Part shown: positions 33,267 through 41,012 of the stretch, one piece after another | Position numbering within the stretch: position 1 is the first letter of the stretch | Layout of the letters: every line of letters starts with the position of its first letter | Assembly (NCBI GenBank): GCA_001798185.1 | Contig: MGRM01000012.1 | Location: 1 to 52,179, forward strand | DNA: 52,179 nt | Direction: 5' to 3' | Source: Deltaproteobacteria bacterium RIFCSPHIGHO2_02_FULL_44_16 | GTDB taxonomy: Bacteria > UBA10199 > 2-02-FULL-44-16 | Position numbers and translations under genes: made by a program | The notes under the pieces: model-generated | What the model saw: the letters and a program-made list of their open reading frames with translations, nothing else | Told to the model about the DNA's origin: nothing | Databases searched by the model: none

Positions 33267-34343
33267 ATGAAGCAGACCAAAAGGAGCCTGACGAATTTCT
33301 GGCATGATGTTGTGCCAGAAAGCGTCTGGCTCTTTCTTTTGGTCTGCAATCGATTCGCCAAAAGAAGTGCCAGACACTTTTTTGCACAAAACCCGTGCCA
33401 AAAAGATGTCAGGCACCTTTTGGCTCTCATCATTTTCTTCTTCGCCGCTTGTGGACCATCCGTATCAGTCCCATCGTCAACACCAGATACAAGCATATCC
33501 GCACACACTCAAACGAAAGAGTTGCTTCTTCGCATGATCGTCATTGATGTTGGACAAGGCGATGCCATCGTTCTGATCACACCACAAAAAGAGGCGATTC
33601 TCATTGATAGCGGAAATACACTTCTGGGAGGAACTCGAGTTTTAAATGTTCTGCATCAAGAAGAGATTCAATTACTGAGCCGCATTCTTGTCACTCACTA
33701 TCATGAAGATCATATCGGCGGAATTGCTGAGATTGTACGCCAGTATCAACCAAGCGATGGCTATTTCGATCGGGGGAGGGATGATCTCCCCATAACTGCT
33801 TCTTATAAAACTTATGAAAACATCGCCAAAGAGAAACGAACAGCTCTGGTCTCAGGAGATCAATTTACTTTCGGCGAAAGTTCATTTCATGTTTTTGTTG
33901 AAGAAACAGACAGCGATGATGAAAATAGTCGAAGCCTGACATTTCTCGTCACCATCGGCGATCATCGGCTCTTCTTAAGTGGAGACATTACAGGCGGAGG
34001 GGGAAATCCACCGTTTCAAACCCTTGATCTTGAAACAGCATTAGGATCTGAAATTGGCGATATCGATATTCTCAAAGTAGCGCATCACGGAAGTCATACG
34101 AGTACTAACACCGATTTTCTCGCTCACACCACCCCTGAGATTGCACTTATCTCGGTCGGAAATGACAATGAATATTTTCACCCACACCCATCTGTCATTG
34201 ATCGACTCATTGCTTCAGGCATAGAAGTGTATCAAACAGAAAAAGGATTTGCGGATCGCTCTGATGTGCACATTGCCAACGGAAATATCGTGATCGATTT
34301 TTTTCAACACGATTACGAAATTTCAATACAAAAATCTGAATGA
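33267..34343 (+). CDS. ComEC-like metallo-beta-lactamase lipoprotein, signal peptide interrupted by a REP element
   Basis: 358 residues as read. The catalytic part (about 75-345) is the competence-type metallo-beta-lactamase domain: VIDVGQGDAIVLI, LIDSG, VTHYHEDHIGG (HxHxDH), RLFLSGDI, VAHHGSHTSTN and ISVGNDNEYFHPHPSV. These resemble the C-terminal domain of ComEC, a nuclease-type hydrolase. The lipobox FAAC lies at residue 59-62, abnormally far from the start, because codons 3 to 52 derive from a 150-bp REP double hairpin. Removing it gives MKPLIIFFFAACG. No ribosome binding site is visible. Whether the present gene is exported or expressed is uncertain. Confidence 0.82.
   Translation: MKQTKRSLTNFWHDVVPESVWLFLLVCNRFAKRSARHFFAQNPCQKDVRHLLALIIFFFAACGPSVSVPSSTPDTSISAHTQTKELLLRMIVIDVGQGDAIVLITPQKEAILIDSGNTLLGGTRVLNVLHQEEIQLLSRILVTHYHEDHIGGIAEIVRQYQPSDGYFDRGRDDLPITASYKTYENIAKEKRTALVSGDQFTFGESSFHVFVEETDSDDENSRSLTFLVTIGDHRLFLSGDITGGGGNPPFQTLDLETALGSEIGDIDILKVAHHGSHTSTNTDFLAHTTPEIALISVGNDNEYFHPHPSVIDRLIASGIEVYQTEKGFADRSDVHIANGNIVIDFFQHDYEISIQKSE
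33274..33423. repeat. Double-hairpin REP element, copy B (in-frame insertion)
   Basis: Hairpin one (33274-33345) has arms AGACCAAAAGGAGCCTGACG and CGTCTGGCTCTTTCTTTTGG plus TCT. Hairpin two (33358-33423) starts CCAAAAGAAGTGCCAGACAC and ends GTCAGGCACCTTTTGG. The second is nearly identical to 10093-10162. Total length 150 bp, a multiple of three, inserted between codon 2 and the hydrophobic core of a lipoprotein signal peptide. Confidence 0.88.
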
Positions 34344-34351
34344 AAAACCCA

Positions 34352-34387
34352 TTGAGCTCTGAAATGCTTCATTATATAGAGCATTTC
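34352..34387 (+). promoter_or_regulatory. purC promoter, probably leaderless, with overlapping inverted repeat
   Basis: TTGAGC (34352-34357), a 17-base spacer, then TATAGA (34375-34380). The expected transcription start is within a few bases of the ATG at 34390, and no Shine-Dalgarno exists. GAAATGCT (34361-34368) and AGCATTTC (34380-34387) form an 8-bp inverted repeat flanking the -10 box. It could be an operator (purine control is a guess) or a hairpin. Confidence 0.5.
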
Positions 34388-34389
34388 TT

Positions 34390-35265
34390 ATGACAGCGAT
34401 TCATGAAACCAACCTTTCAGACCTTCAACCTCCAAAACGGGGAAAAGTCCGTGACATCTATGATCTCGGGAACGAGCTCTTGATTATCGCCACAGATCGC
34501 ATTTCAGCCTACGATGTCATTCTTCCGACTCCGATTCCAGGCAAGGGAGAGGTGCTGACGCAGATGTCGCGCTTCTGGTTTGAACGTACAAAAAATATTG
34601 TCTCAAATCATCTTTCAACTACTCCCCTTTTAAATGTTATCACGAACGCAAAAGAACGTGAGCAGTTGGAAAAGCGATCGATGATCGTAAAAAAAGCGAA
34701 GCCCCTTCCCGTGGAAGCAGTTGTTCGAGGCTACATCACAGGATCAGGGTGGCGCGAATATCAGAAAAGGGGATCAACGTCCGGCGTCAAACTTCCTGCG
34801 GGATTAAAAGAATCAGCGAAATTACCAGAAGCTCTTTTCACTCCATCAACCAAAGCGGAAATGGGGAAGCATGATGAAAATATCTCTTTTGATGAAGTGA
34901 AAAATTTGATTGGAAGTGAACTCGCAGAAAAAGTGAAAGAAGTCAGTCTTCGTGTCTACACCACCTGTGCAAAATATGCTCTTGAACGAGGAATCATTAT
35001 TGCTGATACAAAATTCGAATTCGGTATTTACAATAACGAATTGATGATCATTGATGAATTGTTAACACCAGACTCATCGCGCTTCTGGCCAAAAGATCAA
35101 TACAAAATTGGAACGGCGCAGCCGAGTTTTGATAAACAGTTTGTGCGCGATTATCTCGACACGCTCACCTGGAATAAACAACCACCAGGGCCAAAACTTC
35201 CTGAAGCAATCGTTCAGAAAACGCAGCAAAAATATCGTGAAGCGTTAGATCGACTCACAAAATGA
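34390..35265 (+). CDS. purC: SAICAR synthetase (phosphoribosylaminoimidazole-succinocarboxamide synthase)
   Basis: Purine synthesis enzyme that joins CAIR with aspartate using ATP; 291 residues, the longer PurC form. Motifs: [20 protein letters not shown] at the nucleotide loop, [38 protein letters not shown] and [20 protein letters not shown] (as MIIDELL). No other pur gene is near. The promoter lies immediately upstream; a REP-like repeat separates it from the prenyl synthase pair. Confidence 0.97.
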   Translation: MTAIHETNLSDLQPPKRGKVRDIYDLGNELLIIATDRISAYDVILPTPIPGKGEVLTQMSRFWFERTKNIVSNHLSTTPLLNVITNAKEREQLEKRSMIVKKAKPLPVEAVVRGYITGSGWREYQKRGSTSGVKLPAGLKESAKLPEALFTPSTKAEMGKHDENISFDEVKNLIGSELAEKVKEVSLRVYTTCAKYALERGIIIADTKFEFGIYNNELMIIDELLTPDSSRFWPKDQYKIGTAQPSFDKQFVRDYLDTLTWNKQPPGPKLPEAIVQKTQQKYREALDRLTK

Positions 35266-35289
35266 GCCCTCTGAAAAAACCATGGAGAA

Positions 35290-35380
35290 GTCATTGCGAG
35301 GAGCATAGCGACGAAGCAATCCCCTGCAAACAGTGTTTTCGGGAGATCGCCACGTCGGCCTTTGGCCTCCTCGCGATGAC
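35290..35380. repeat. REP-like repeat, GTCATTGCGAG ... CGCGATGAC family
   Basis: The arms are GTCATTGCGAGGAGCATAGC (from 35290) and GGCCTCCTCGCGATGAC (ending 35380), with GGGAGATCGCCACG inside, as in the copy at 7271-7344. It lies between purC and the HpnD-like gene on the same strand, making a likely terminator hairpin. It produces a false 26-codon extension of the downstream frame. Confidence 0.85.
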
Positions 35381-35410
35381 ATTACTTGGACATTTCTCAG
35401 AGGTTTTAAA

Positions 35411-36277
35411 ATGATGCCGATGGATCCACAAGCATATTGTCATGATGTGTGTAAAAAAAGTGGTTCCAATTTTCTCTACACTCTCCCCTTTCTGCAACAA
35501 AAAGATCAACGTCGAGCGCTTGAAGCTTTTTACGCTTTTTGTGCGAGTGTCGATGCGAGTGTCGATGAGGCCAAAGACAAAACCACAGCACGAGCAGAAC
35601 TCAGCTTTTGGCGAATGGAAGTCGATCGAATGTATGTCAGTACACCACAGCATCCTATTGGACTGGCGCTTACTCCCTATCTTCGCCGTTATGCGATCCC
35701 CCAACAATACCTGATGGATATTGTGAATGGATGCGAAATGGATCTTGAAAAAAACGAGTATGCCACGTTCGCTGAGCTTGAACTCTATTGTTACCGGGTG
35801 GCTTCATGTGTGGGACTTGTCTGTATTCGCATTTTTGGGATTGAACCGACAAAACACCATGAAGAGATCGCCATCGCTTTTGGGAAAGCACTTCAGCTCA
35901 CCAACATTCTTCGAGATGTGGTCGAAGATCTCGATCGTCAACGAATCTATCTTCCACAGGAAGATTTTCACCACTTTCACGTCAGCATAGAAGATTTTCA
36001 ACAGCGTCGAAATTCCAAGGCCATTTGCATGCTTCTCAGTCATGAAATGAAACGCGCTCGTCATTTTTTTCGCCTGGCGTTTGAAAATATTCCGGATGAT
36101 AAAATGGAAAGGGGGAAATGGTTTCCAGCTATGCTCATGGCACGAGCCTATGAAGGGATTCTCCACACACTTGAAAAAAATCCGACGATCATCTATCAAC
36201 GAAAAGTTCGACTTTCAACCTGGAGAAAAGGCATTATTATCCTGCGCACATGGATCGAAAACTTCAAAGGATTTTAA
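35411..36277 (+). CDS. HpnD-like presqualene diphosphate / phytoene synthase family enzyme
   Basis: Head-to-head prenyl condensing enzyme, 288 residues. The first Asp-rich motif is in YAFCASVDASVDEAKD (DxxxD) and the second in LTNILRDVVEDLDRQRIYLP (DxxxD). The beginning YCHDVCKKSGSNFLYTLPFL resembles HpnD, which makes presqualene diphosphate from two farnesyl diphosphates. Phytoene synthase is the main alternative. AGAGG seven bases before ATG 35411 sets the start. It overlaps the next, related gene by 28 nt. Confidence 0.88.
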   Translation: MMPMDPQAYCHDVCKKSGSNFLYTLPFLQQKDQRRALEAFYAFCASVDASVDEAKDKTTARAELSFWRMEVDRMYVSTPQHPIGLALTPYLRRYAIPQQYLMDIVNGCEMDLEKNEYATFAELELYCYRVASCVGLVCIRIFGIEPTKHHEEIAIAFGKALQLTNILRDVVEDLDRQRIYLPQEDFHHFHVSIEDFQQRRNSKAICMLLSHEMKRARHFFRLAFENIPDDKMERGKWFPAMLMARAYEGILHTLEKNPTIIYQRKVRLSTWRKGIIILRTWIENFKGF

Positions 36278-37194
36278 AAAACGTTTCGCGCTCTTTTTAT
36301 TTGAGCCTTCTTCTTCTCCCGGAGCCCCTACAAAAAACTCTCGGTCTTGCTTTTCTTTTTTGTAAAGCCGCAGATACGATTGCTGATACCGACATTATTC
36401 CGGTAGAAAAGCGTCTCTCGGTCCTTCACACTTATCGCGATGTGTTTTTGCGGGGCCTGCCGTTTCATGGCGAAGTGAATCTCTTCTATCGTGGTGGTTC
36501 TGTTGCTGAGCGCGAGCTCCTGCATGCTATTCCGGACCTTTTTATAACCCTCGACGCATTGCCACTTGAAGACCAACGTCATATCCGATGGCTTCTTCCA
36601 GAATTAACGCAAGGAATGATTCTGGACCTCACTTTTTTCACTAATCAGCATCAAATGAGAGCTCTCCCCACAGCAGAAACGCTTGATCGTTACACGTATG
36701 CAGTTGCAGGTTGTGTCGGAATATTTTGGACCCGTATTCTTAAAGCTCATTACCCATTTGCAGCAACCTGGACTCATGAAGTTGAAGAGATCGGCGAACA
36801 ATTTGGCAAAGGACTTCAGATGGTGAATGTGCTCCGCGATCTTCCACACGATCTGGAACAAGGTCGTTGCTATCTTCCGGAAGATGCGCTCACGCAAAAT
36901 GGAATTGCACCTCGTGATCTTATTGATGTCAATCTCAGACCAAAAATGAAATCATTTCTCGCATCCTATATCGCACAAACACACGACATGCTTCGCGCTG
37001 GTGTTCGTTATGTTGCATTTCTCCCCTCTCAGGAACGACGACTCCGTGCAGCAGTCCTCCTTCCGATGAGACTTGGTCATCAAACGCTCGATCAATTGAC
37101 GGCATCTTCAAATTGGCCCGACACAGATCACGTAATGAAAGTTCCGCGGTGGAAGGTGTATACAACTTTGTTTCAAACCTTACTTTTTTCTTAA
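36250..37194 (+). CDS. Squalene synthase-like enzyme (FDFT/HpnC-type)
   Basis: 314 residues, a second member of the squalene/phytoene synthase superfamily. The beginning KNVSRSFYLSLLLLPEPLQK resembles true squalene synthases. The Asp motifs are in FCKAADTIADTD and VNVLRDLPHDLEQGRCYLP. It starts within the end of the HpnD-like gene, so the two enzymes are probably made together. It may convert presqualene diphosphate onward, but the reductase HpnE and a squalene-hopene cyclase are not in the window. No ribosome binding site is visible, consistent with coupling. Confidence 0.85.
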   Translation: MDRKLQRILKNVSRSFYLSLLLLPEPLQKTLGLAFLFCKAADTIADTDIIPVEKRLSVLHTYRDVFLRGLPFHGEVNLFYRGGSVAERELLHAIPDLFITLDALPLEDQRHIRWLLPELTQGMILDLTFFTNQHQMRALPTAETLDRYTYAVAGCVGIFWTRILKAHYPFAATWTHEVEEIGEQFGKGLQMVNVLRDLPHDLEQGRCYLPEDALTQNGIAPRDLIDVNLRPKMKSFLASYIAQTHDMLRAGVRYVAFLPSQERRLRAAVLLPMRLGHQTLDQLTASSNWPDTDHVMKVPRWKVYTTLFQTLLFS

Positions 37195-37214
37195 GGTGCA
37201 AAATCATTCTTGTT

Positions 37215-37280
37215 GTCATTCTGAGCAGAGCGAAGAATCTCCAGTGATCACGGGAGATCCTTCACTTCGTTCAGGATGAC
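37215..37280. repeat. REP-like hairpin (GTCATTCTGAG ... CAGGATGAC)
   Basis: The arms GTCATTCTGAGCAGAGCGAA and TTCACTTCGTTCAGGATGAC enclose GAATCTCC/GGGAGATC. It is a common intergenic repeat related to the other two GTCATT copies. It separates convergent genes and probably terminates both. Confidence 0.8.
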
Positions 37281-37314
37281 AAACGGGTTATAAAATCAAT
37301 TTTGCAAACAGACC

Positions 37315-38439
37315 CTAATCAGGGCGAGGTTCTGGTGTCCTTGCTTTAAGCTGGAGAATGAGTTGAGAGTAGAAAGTTCTTTGGGCCTCGGACATTGCAT
37401 TGCAAATACGTTGAAGAGCCGCTGCTTGTTCATCATTTTTGGTGAAATGCTGACAGAGATAGAGCGCTTCAACATAACGCTTTGATGCAAGCAGTTGTGT
37501 AATGGCATCTTGAAAATAGGGGTCCGGCACTTCACCCATGTCACGCACCAGATTTCCCATTTTTGTATAATTGGGGGAAAGAGAATTGGATTCGAGCTTC
37601 AAAGCATGACGCGCAAACTTTTTGACAAGAGCTGTTGCACGACCATAGAGTTCGTCTTCATTAATCCCTTGATACATACTAGCCTCAATTCTCGCATCGA
37701 ATTCCGCAAACGCCATCTCTTCCAAAATATCTGCAGGGATTTGTGCAAGATCAGCTTTGATCTTTGGCACTTGCAATCCAAAAAGCTTTCCTCTGATGGC
37801 ATCAACAAATTGGAGAGCTTTATCGAGAGAAGAAATATCTCGTGTAAGTGTAAGATCGTACTGCTCAAGCGTGTCGAACACATGACGAATATCGTCTCTT
37901 TCAGCAGATCGAAGATCTAAACCTTGGAGGGCGTCAATTGCTTCTTCAAATGTCATGAATTTTATTTCAGAACACAAAAAGGAAACTCCTGGAAATTCCT
38001 TGAAAGGGATCATCGATCCATCACGATACTCCATCACGAGATCAGAGGAAGAAGAACAAACGAAAGCATTCAAAGCCCCCTTCTCAAGTGCAGTCGCCTT
38101 TCTCAAAAAATCATCCAACTCTTTCACACTCACAACAATTCGAATATCTTGAGCATTCGTCTCTCGAAAAGCCTGTTCTGGTGGACAAGTATATCGAAGA
38201 GCACGAGCACGCAAAGCGTCAACTTCATTGGTGACGTTAACCGGTGCCGCGATGAGTTTATCAAGAGAAATTGAGGATAAGTAACTCTGGAGATCAGAAG
38301 CATCAAAAATGCCGTCTGGAACCGGATCTATAAGTGGATCGAAAGAAAGAAGCGGTTCTTCGCATAAAGGGGTCGCAGAAAGATCAGCGTCATAAAAGAC
38401 CGTTATACCGGCATTCGGATTGATTATAATGCGAACCAT
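37315..38439 (-). CDS. Protein of unknown function (374 residues)
   Basis: Soluble, mixed helical protein without signal peptide. An N-terminal beta-rich part (MVRIIINPNAGITVFYDADL) leads into helical segments (DALRARALRYTCPPEQAFRE; DIRIVVSVKELDDFLRKATA) and a C-terminal helical bundle with TPR-like QLLASKRYVEALYLCQHFTK. I recognise no family. ATG 38439 is preferred: GGGGGA lies five bases upstream. The longer reading (to 38514) would run into the -10 box of the divergent lipoprotein gene. A REP hairpin follows. Confidence 0.75.
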   Translation of the reverse strand: MVRIIINPNAGITVFYDADLSATPLCEEPLLSFDPLIDPVPDGIFDASDLQSYLSSISLDKLIAAPVNVTNEVDALRARALRYTCPPEQAFRETNAQDIRIVVSVKELDDFLRKATALEKGALNAFVCSSSSDLVMEYRDGSMIPFKEFPGVSFLCSEIKFMTFEEAIDALQGLDLRSAERDDIRHVFDTLEQYDLTLTRDISSLDKALQFVDAIRGKLFGLQVPKIKADLAQIPADILEEMAFAEFDARIEASMYQGINEDELYGRATALVKKFARHALKLESNSLSPNYTKMGNLVRDMGEVPDPYFQDAITQLLASKRYVEALYLCQHFTKNDEQAAALQRICNAMSEAQRTFYSQLILQLKARTPEPRPD

Positions 38440-38494
38440 CGATGTCCCCCATCCCTTCTTACTGTCATTATCGAAAAAATGAAGGAAAAGTTGC

Positions 38495-38524
38495 TTGCCT
38501 TCTTGAATGACCATTCTCTATAAT
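38495..38524 (+). promoter_or_regulatory. Promoter of the Gly-rich lipoprotein gene, probably leaderless
   Basis: TTGCCT (38495-38500), an 18-base spacer and a perfect TATAAT (38519-38524). The ATG is at 38531, six bases after the -10 box, where transcription would start. No Shine-Dalgarno fits between them. Confidence 0.6.
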
Positions 38525-38530
38525 ACCCCT

Positions 38531-40993
38531 ATGTCTTTTTTGCGATCTTTTTGTATTTTGCTCATTTTTTTAGCTTTTGGTTGTGACAGTCAACCGGAAG
38601 CTACCTCATCAATTGAAACAGTTCCTCAACTCAATGTCAGCGCTGATGAGGAACGTATTGTCACAACCACAGAGATACAAAGCCTTTCGGATATTACAAT
38701 TAAAGGAAAACTTCTCTTTCAACTCCCGGATGATCCTGAAATCAAAGAGGTAAAAATCACGGCGAAGAGCGGGAATATTAAAGTTGATGGTTTTATCGGC
38801 TTTACACCCCGAAAAACTCAACAGTCCCGTTTTTTTGAAAAGATGATACATCTTATTTTTCGGAATGAAGCGATAGCTCAACCTGCTGCAGTCTCGCAAC
38901 CTTACTATAGAAATATTCTCGATGTCGCAAAACTCGTCTCCGGTCGCTCGATCACGCTCATTGCCACGAATGGAAATATTGAACTTACGGCGTTAGCGAA
39001 GATTGTAGCAGAAGATGGGCCTCCAGCTCCGCTCAGTGAAATACCGGTTGGTCTTTTTCAGGATATCGATTTTTCAACCGGAATCCCGCTTCGCGAGGGA
39101 GGAAGCATTTCTCTCTTTGCGCCCGGCGGTTACATTCTCTTTTTTGGAGAACCGCACCTACAACTTGGGAATGGTGCAGACGGCGTCCATATTCGTCTTG
39201 ATGACAGCGGTTTGTCAGGCCAAGGACGAAATCTTCTCCTGGTTGCAATGGATGGAAGCAAGGCAGGTCAGTTGAAACTGAATTCAAGAGAGCTGCGATT
39301 TTCCGGAGTGACAGAACCGGCGATCAAAATTGAAGGTGGAAAAGGTGGCAAAGGGGGAGACATTTTCTGCTCGATTCAAAATGAACATGAAATCGAAAGC
39401 TTTGCCGCTTTACGCCTTGTCGCGGGGCGTGGAGGCGAAGGGAGTGTTGAAGCGGGAGACGGTGGCAATATCACCTGTGATATAAGCGATAAACCGGTCA
39501 ATAAATTGGGTGAGCCGACAACTCTTATTTCAGCTGCAGCAGGTGATGGTGGAAATCTCAAGGCACCTGACCAAATCCCGCATCTTGTTCATTTACCTGG
39601 TCAACAACCATTTCCAACAGCTTCCTATTATCGTGTTTCACGCGCAGGTCATGGGGGTATTGCCTTGGTTACTGGTTTTTCAGGAAGAGATGGAAAGGAT
39701 GATGCTTCAGCGACTACGACAGAAAAAGCAGGAGCAAAATCAGGAGATGTTGATATAAGTTATGGTGATGGAGGCAATGTCGTTGATCCGAGCTTTATCT
39801 TTCCTCCTTCTCAAGTTCGAGCCGGCGACGGTGGCATAAGCGCGATCCAGCGACAAGGAATGACACAAATTTCAGGTCTTGGAAATGCAGGCAAAGGTGG
39901 AAGTGGATGTCATGCCGGTGGCGATTTTCCGGAAGGAGGTAATGGAGGAAATGGCGGAAAACTCAATATCACCGCAGGGAAAGGTGGAAACTGTCCTATT
40001 GCAGGTTGCACGCCAGGAAATGGCGGTCATGTTTATCAAAATCTTATTTATAATCCTGTTAAAGCCGGAAAAGGTGGAGATGGAACGCCACCGGGTAATG
40101 GCGGCGTAAGCGAGACAAAATCTTACGGAGCTGGAGGAGCTGGCACAAATGGCGAACCTTCGAATTCTTCCGCCCTTGTAAGAGGTCAAGATGGTGAATT
40201 AAAAGATCCAGATCCGATTCCACAACAAGATGGTGACAATGGAACTGCCTGTCCTCAACAAGGGTCAACCGGACCAGTAACACCTCCGGCGCTCTGTAAA
40301 GATCGATATGCCGGGGCGCCGGATACTATGTTTCAATATGATGCCCAATGTCGCCCCTGTGATACAAATCAAAGCCTCTGGAATAGACACCCCAATTGTG
40401 CTCCGTCATGTGCTATCAGATGTGCTCCGGTTTCGATTCCGCATAATGATTATAGTCTCTGCAGACTCTGTCCAACGCGAAGGTCAGGAGTTTGCACTGG
40501 AACATTTGATTACTGGGTTGGCCTTCCCGGTTGCCCAGCATGGACAGAAACAGCGACCACAAAAGATCAAGTGGTGCTCACGATCAACGGGACCCCACGT
40601 TCTTTTGACCGGACGACGACAAGCATACGTGAGGACAATCCTCAGGCAAACACCGTAAGACTCACCATAGATGTCTCAAGTGTCGATTCTCTGGGACAAC
40701 CAACAAGCTCACACATTGTAACCGATTATGACTGCAACACCCGGCGATGGGATCGAAATGATGGTCAGTCAGGAACGACAAACCTTGACTGCCCAAGCCC
40801 TGCCCTTACGGCTCTCTTTTGTGTGCGAGATCCTGCGCCTGGAAGCACCAATTATGTTCTGATTGCCAGAGATGGAACAAGGCAGGTGGCAGGTTCCGGA
40901 AATTATACATGGGAATACGAGTGTAGAAACTGCGGTGGCCCGCCAAAGGGAAGCTGCCGTTGTCTTGGCAATGGAACGGTTGATTGTCCTTAA
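38531..40993 (+). CDS. Large Gly-rich, Cys-rich surface lipoprotein
   Basis: 820 residues. Signal peptide MSFLRSFCILLIFLAFGCDS (lipobox FGC after AF) is followed by a beta-strand-rich N-terminal third (IKEVKITAKSGNIKVDGFIG; SITLIATNGNIELTALAKI). A long region rich in short glycine loops comes next (GGKGGKGGDIF, GRGGEGSVEAGDGGNITC, GNGGNGGKLNITAGKGG), suggestive of a parallel beta-helix with Gly turns. The C-terminal 230 residues are Cys-rich (YDAQCRPCDTNQ, PSCAIRCAPVS, CRLCPTRRSGVC, CNCGGPPKGSCRC-like end). Likely exposed on the outer membrane. No enzyme motif. It is divergent from an unknown gene and convergent with the TPR gene. Confidence 0.85.
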   Translation: MSFLRSFCILLIFLAFGCDSQPEATSSIETVPQLNVSADEERIVTTTEIQSLSDITIKGKLLFQLPDDPEIKEVKITAKSGNIKVDGFIGFTPRKTQQSRFFEKMIHLIFRNEAIAQPAAVSQPYYRNILDVAKLVSGRSITLIATNGNIELTALAKIVAEDGPPAPLSEIPVGLFQDIDFSTGIPLREGGSISLFAPGGYILFFGEPHLQLGNGADGVHIRLDDSGLSGQGRNLLLVAMDGSKAGQLKLNSRELRFSGVTEPAIKIEGGKGGKGGDIFCSIQNEHEIESFAALRLVAGRGGEGSVEAGDGGNITCDISDKPVNKLGEPTTLISAAAGDGGNLKAPDQIPHLVHLPGQQPFPTASYYRVSRAGHGGIALVTGFSGRDGKDDASATTTEKAGAKSGDVDISYGDGGNVVDPSFIFPPSQVRAGDGGISAIQRQGMTQISGLGNAGKGGSGCHAGGDFPEGGNGGNGGKLNITAGKGGNCPIAGCTPGNGGHVYQNLIYNPVKAGKGGDGTPPGNGGVSETKSYGAGGAGTNGEPSNSSALVRGQDGELKDPDPIPQQDGDNGTACPQQGSTGPVTPPALCKDRYAGAPDTMFQYDAQCRPCDTNQSLWNRHPNCAPSCAIRCAPVSIPHNDYSLCRLCPTRRSGVCTGTFDYWVGLPGCPAWTETATTKDQVVLTINGTPRSFDRTTTSIREDNPQANTVRLTIDVSSVDSLGQPTSSHIVTDYDCNTRRWDRNDGQSGTTNLDCPSPALTALFCVRDPAPGSTNYVLIARDGTRQVAGSGNYTWEYECRNCGGPPKGSCRCLGNGTVDCP

Positions 40994-41012
40994 ACATCAA
41001 TTTTCAATCTCT

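Noticed and set aside
38440-38514. 25-codon N-terminal extension of the unknown gene at 37315-38439
   Set aside because: It would overlap the spacer of the divergent lipoprotein promoter and stop just short of its -10 box, and it has no Shine-Dalgarno, whereas ATG 38439 does.
39300-40200. Gly-rich repeats considered as a CRISPR-like or tandem DNA array
   Set aside because: Units are irregular GGxGG codons within one long open frame, with no constant repeat length or spacers.
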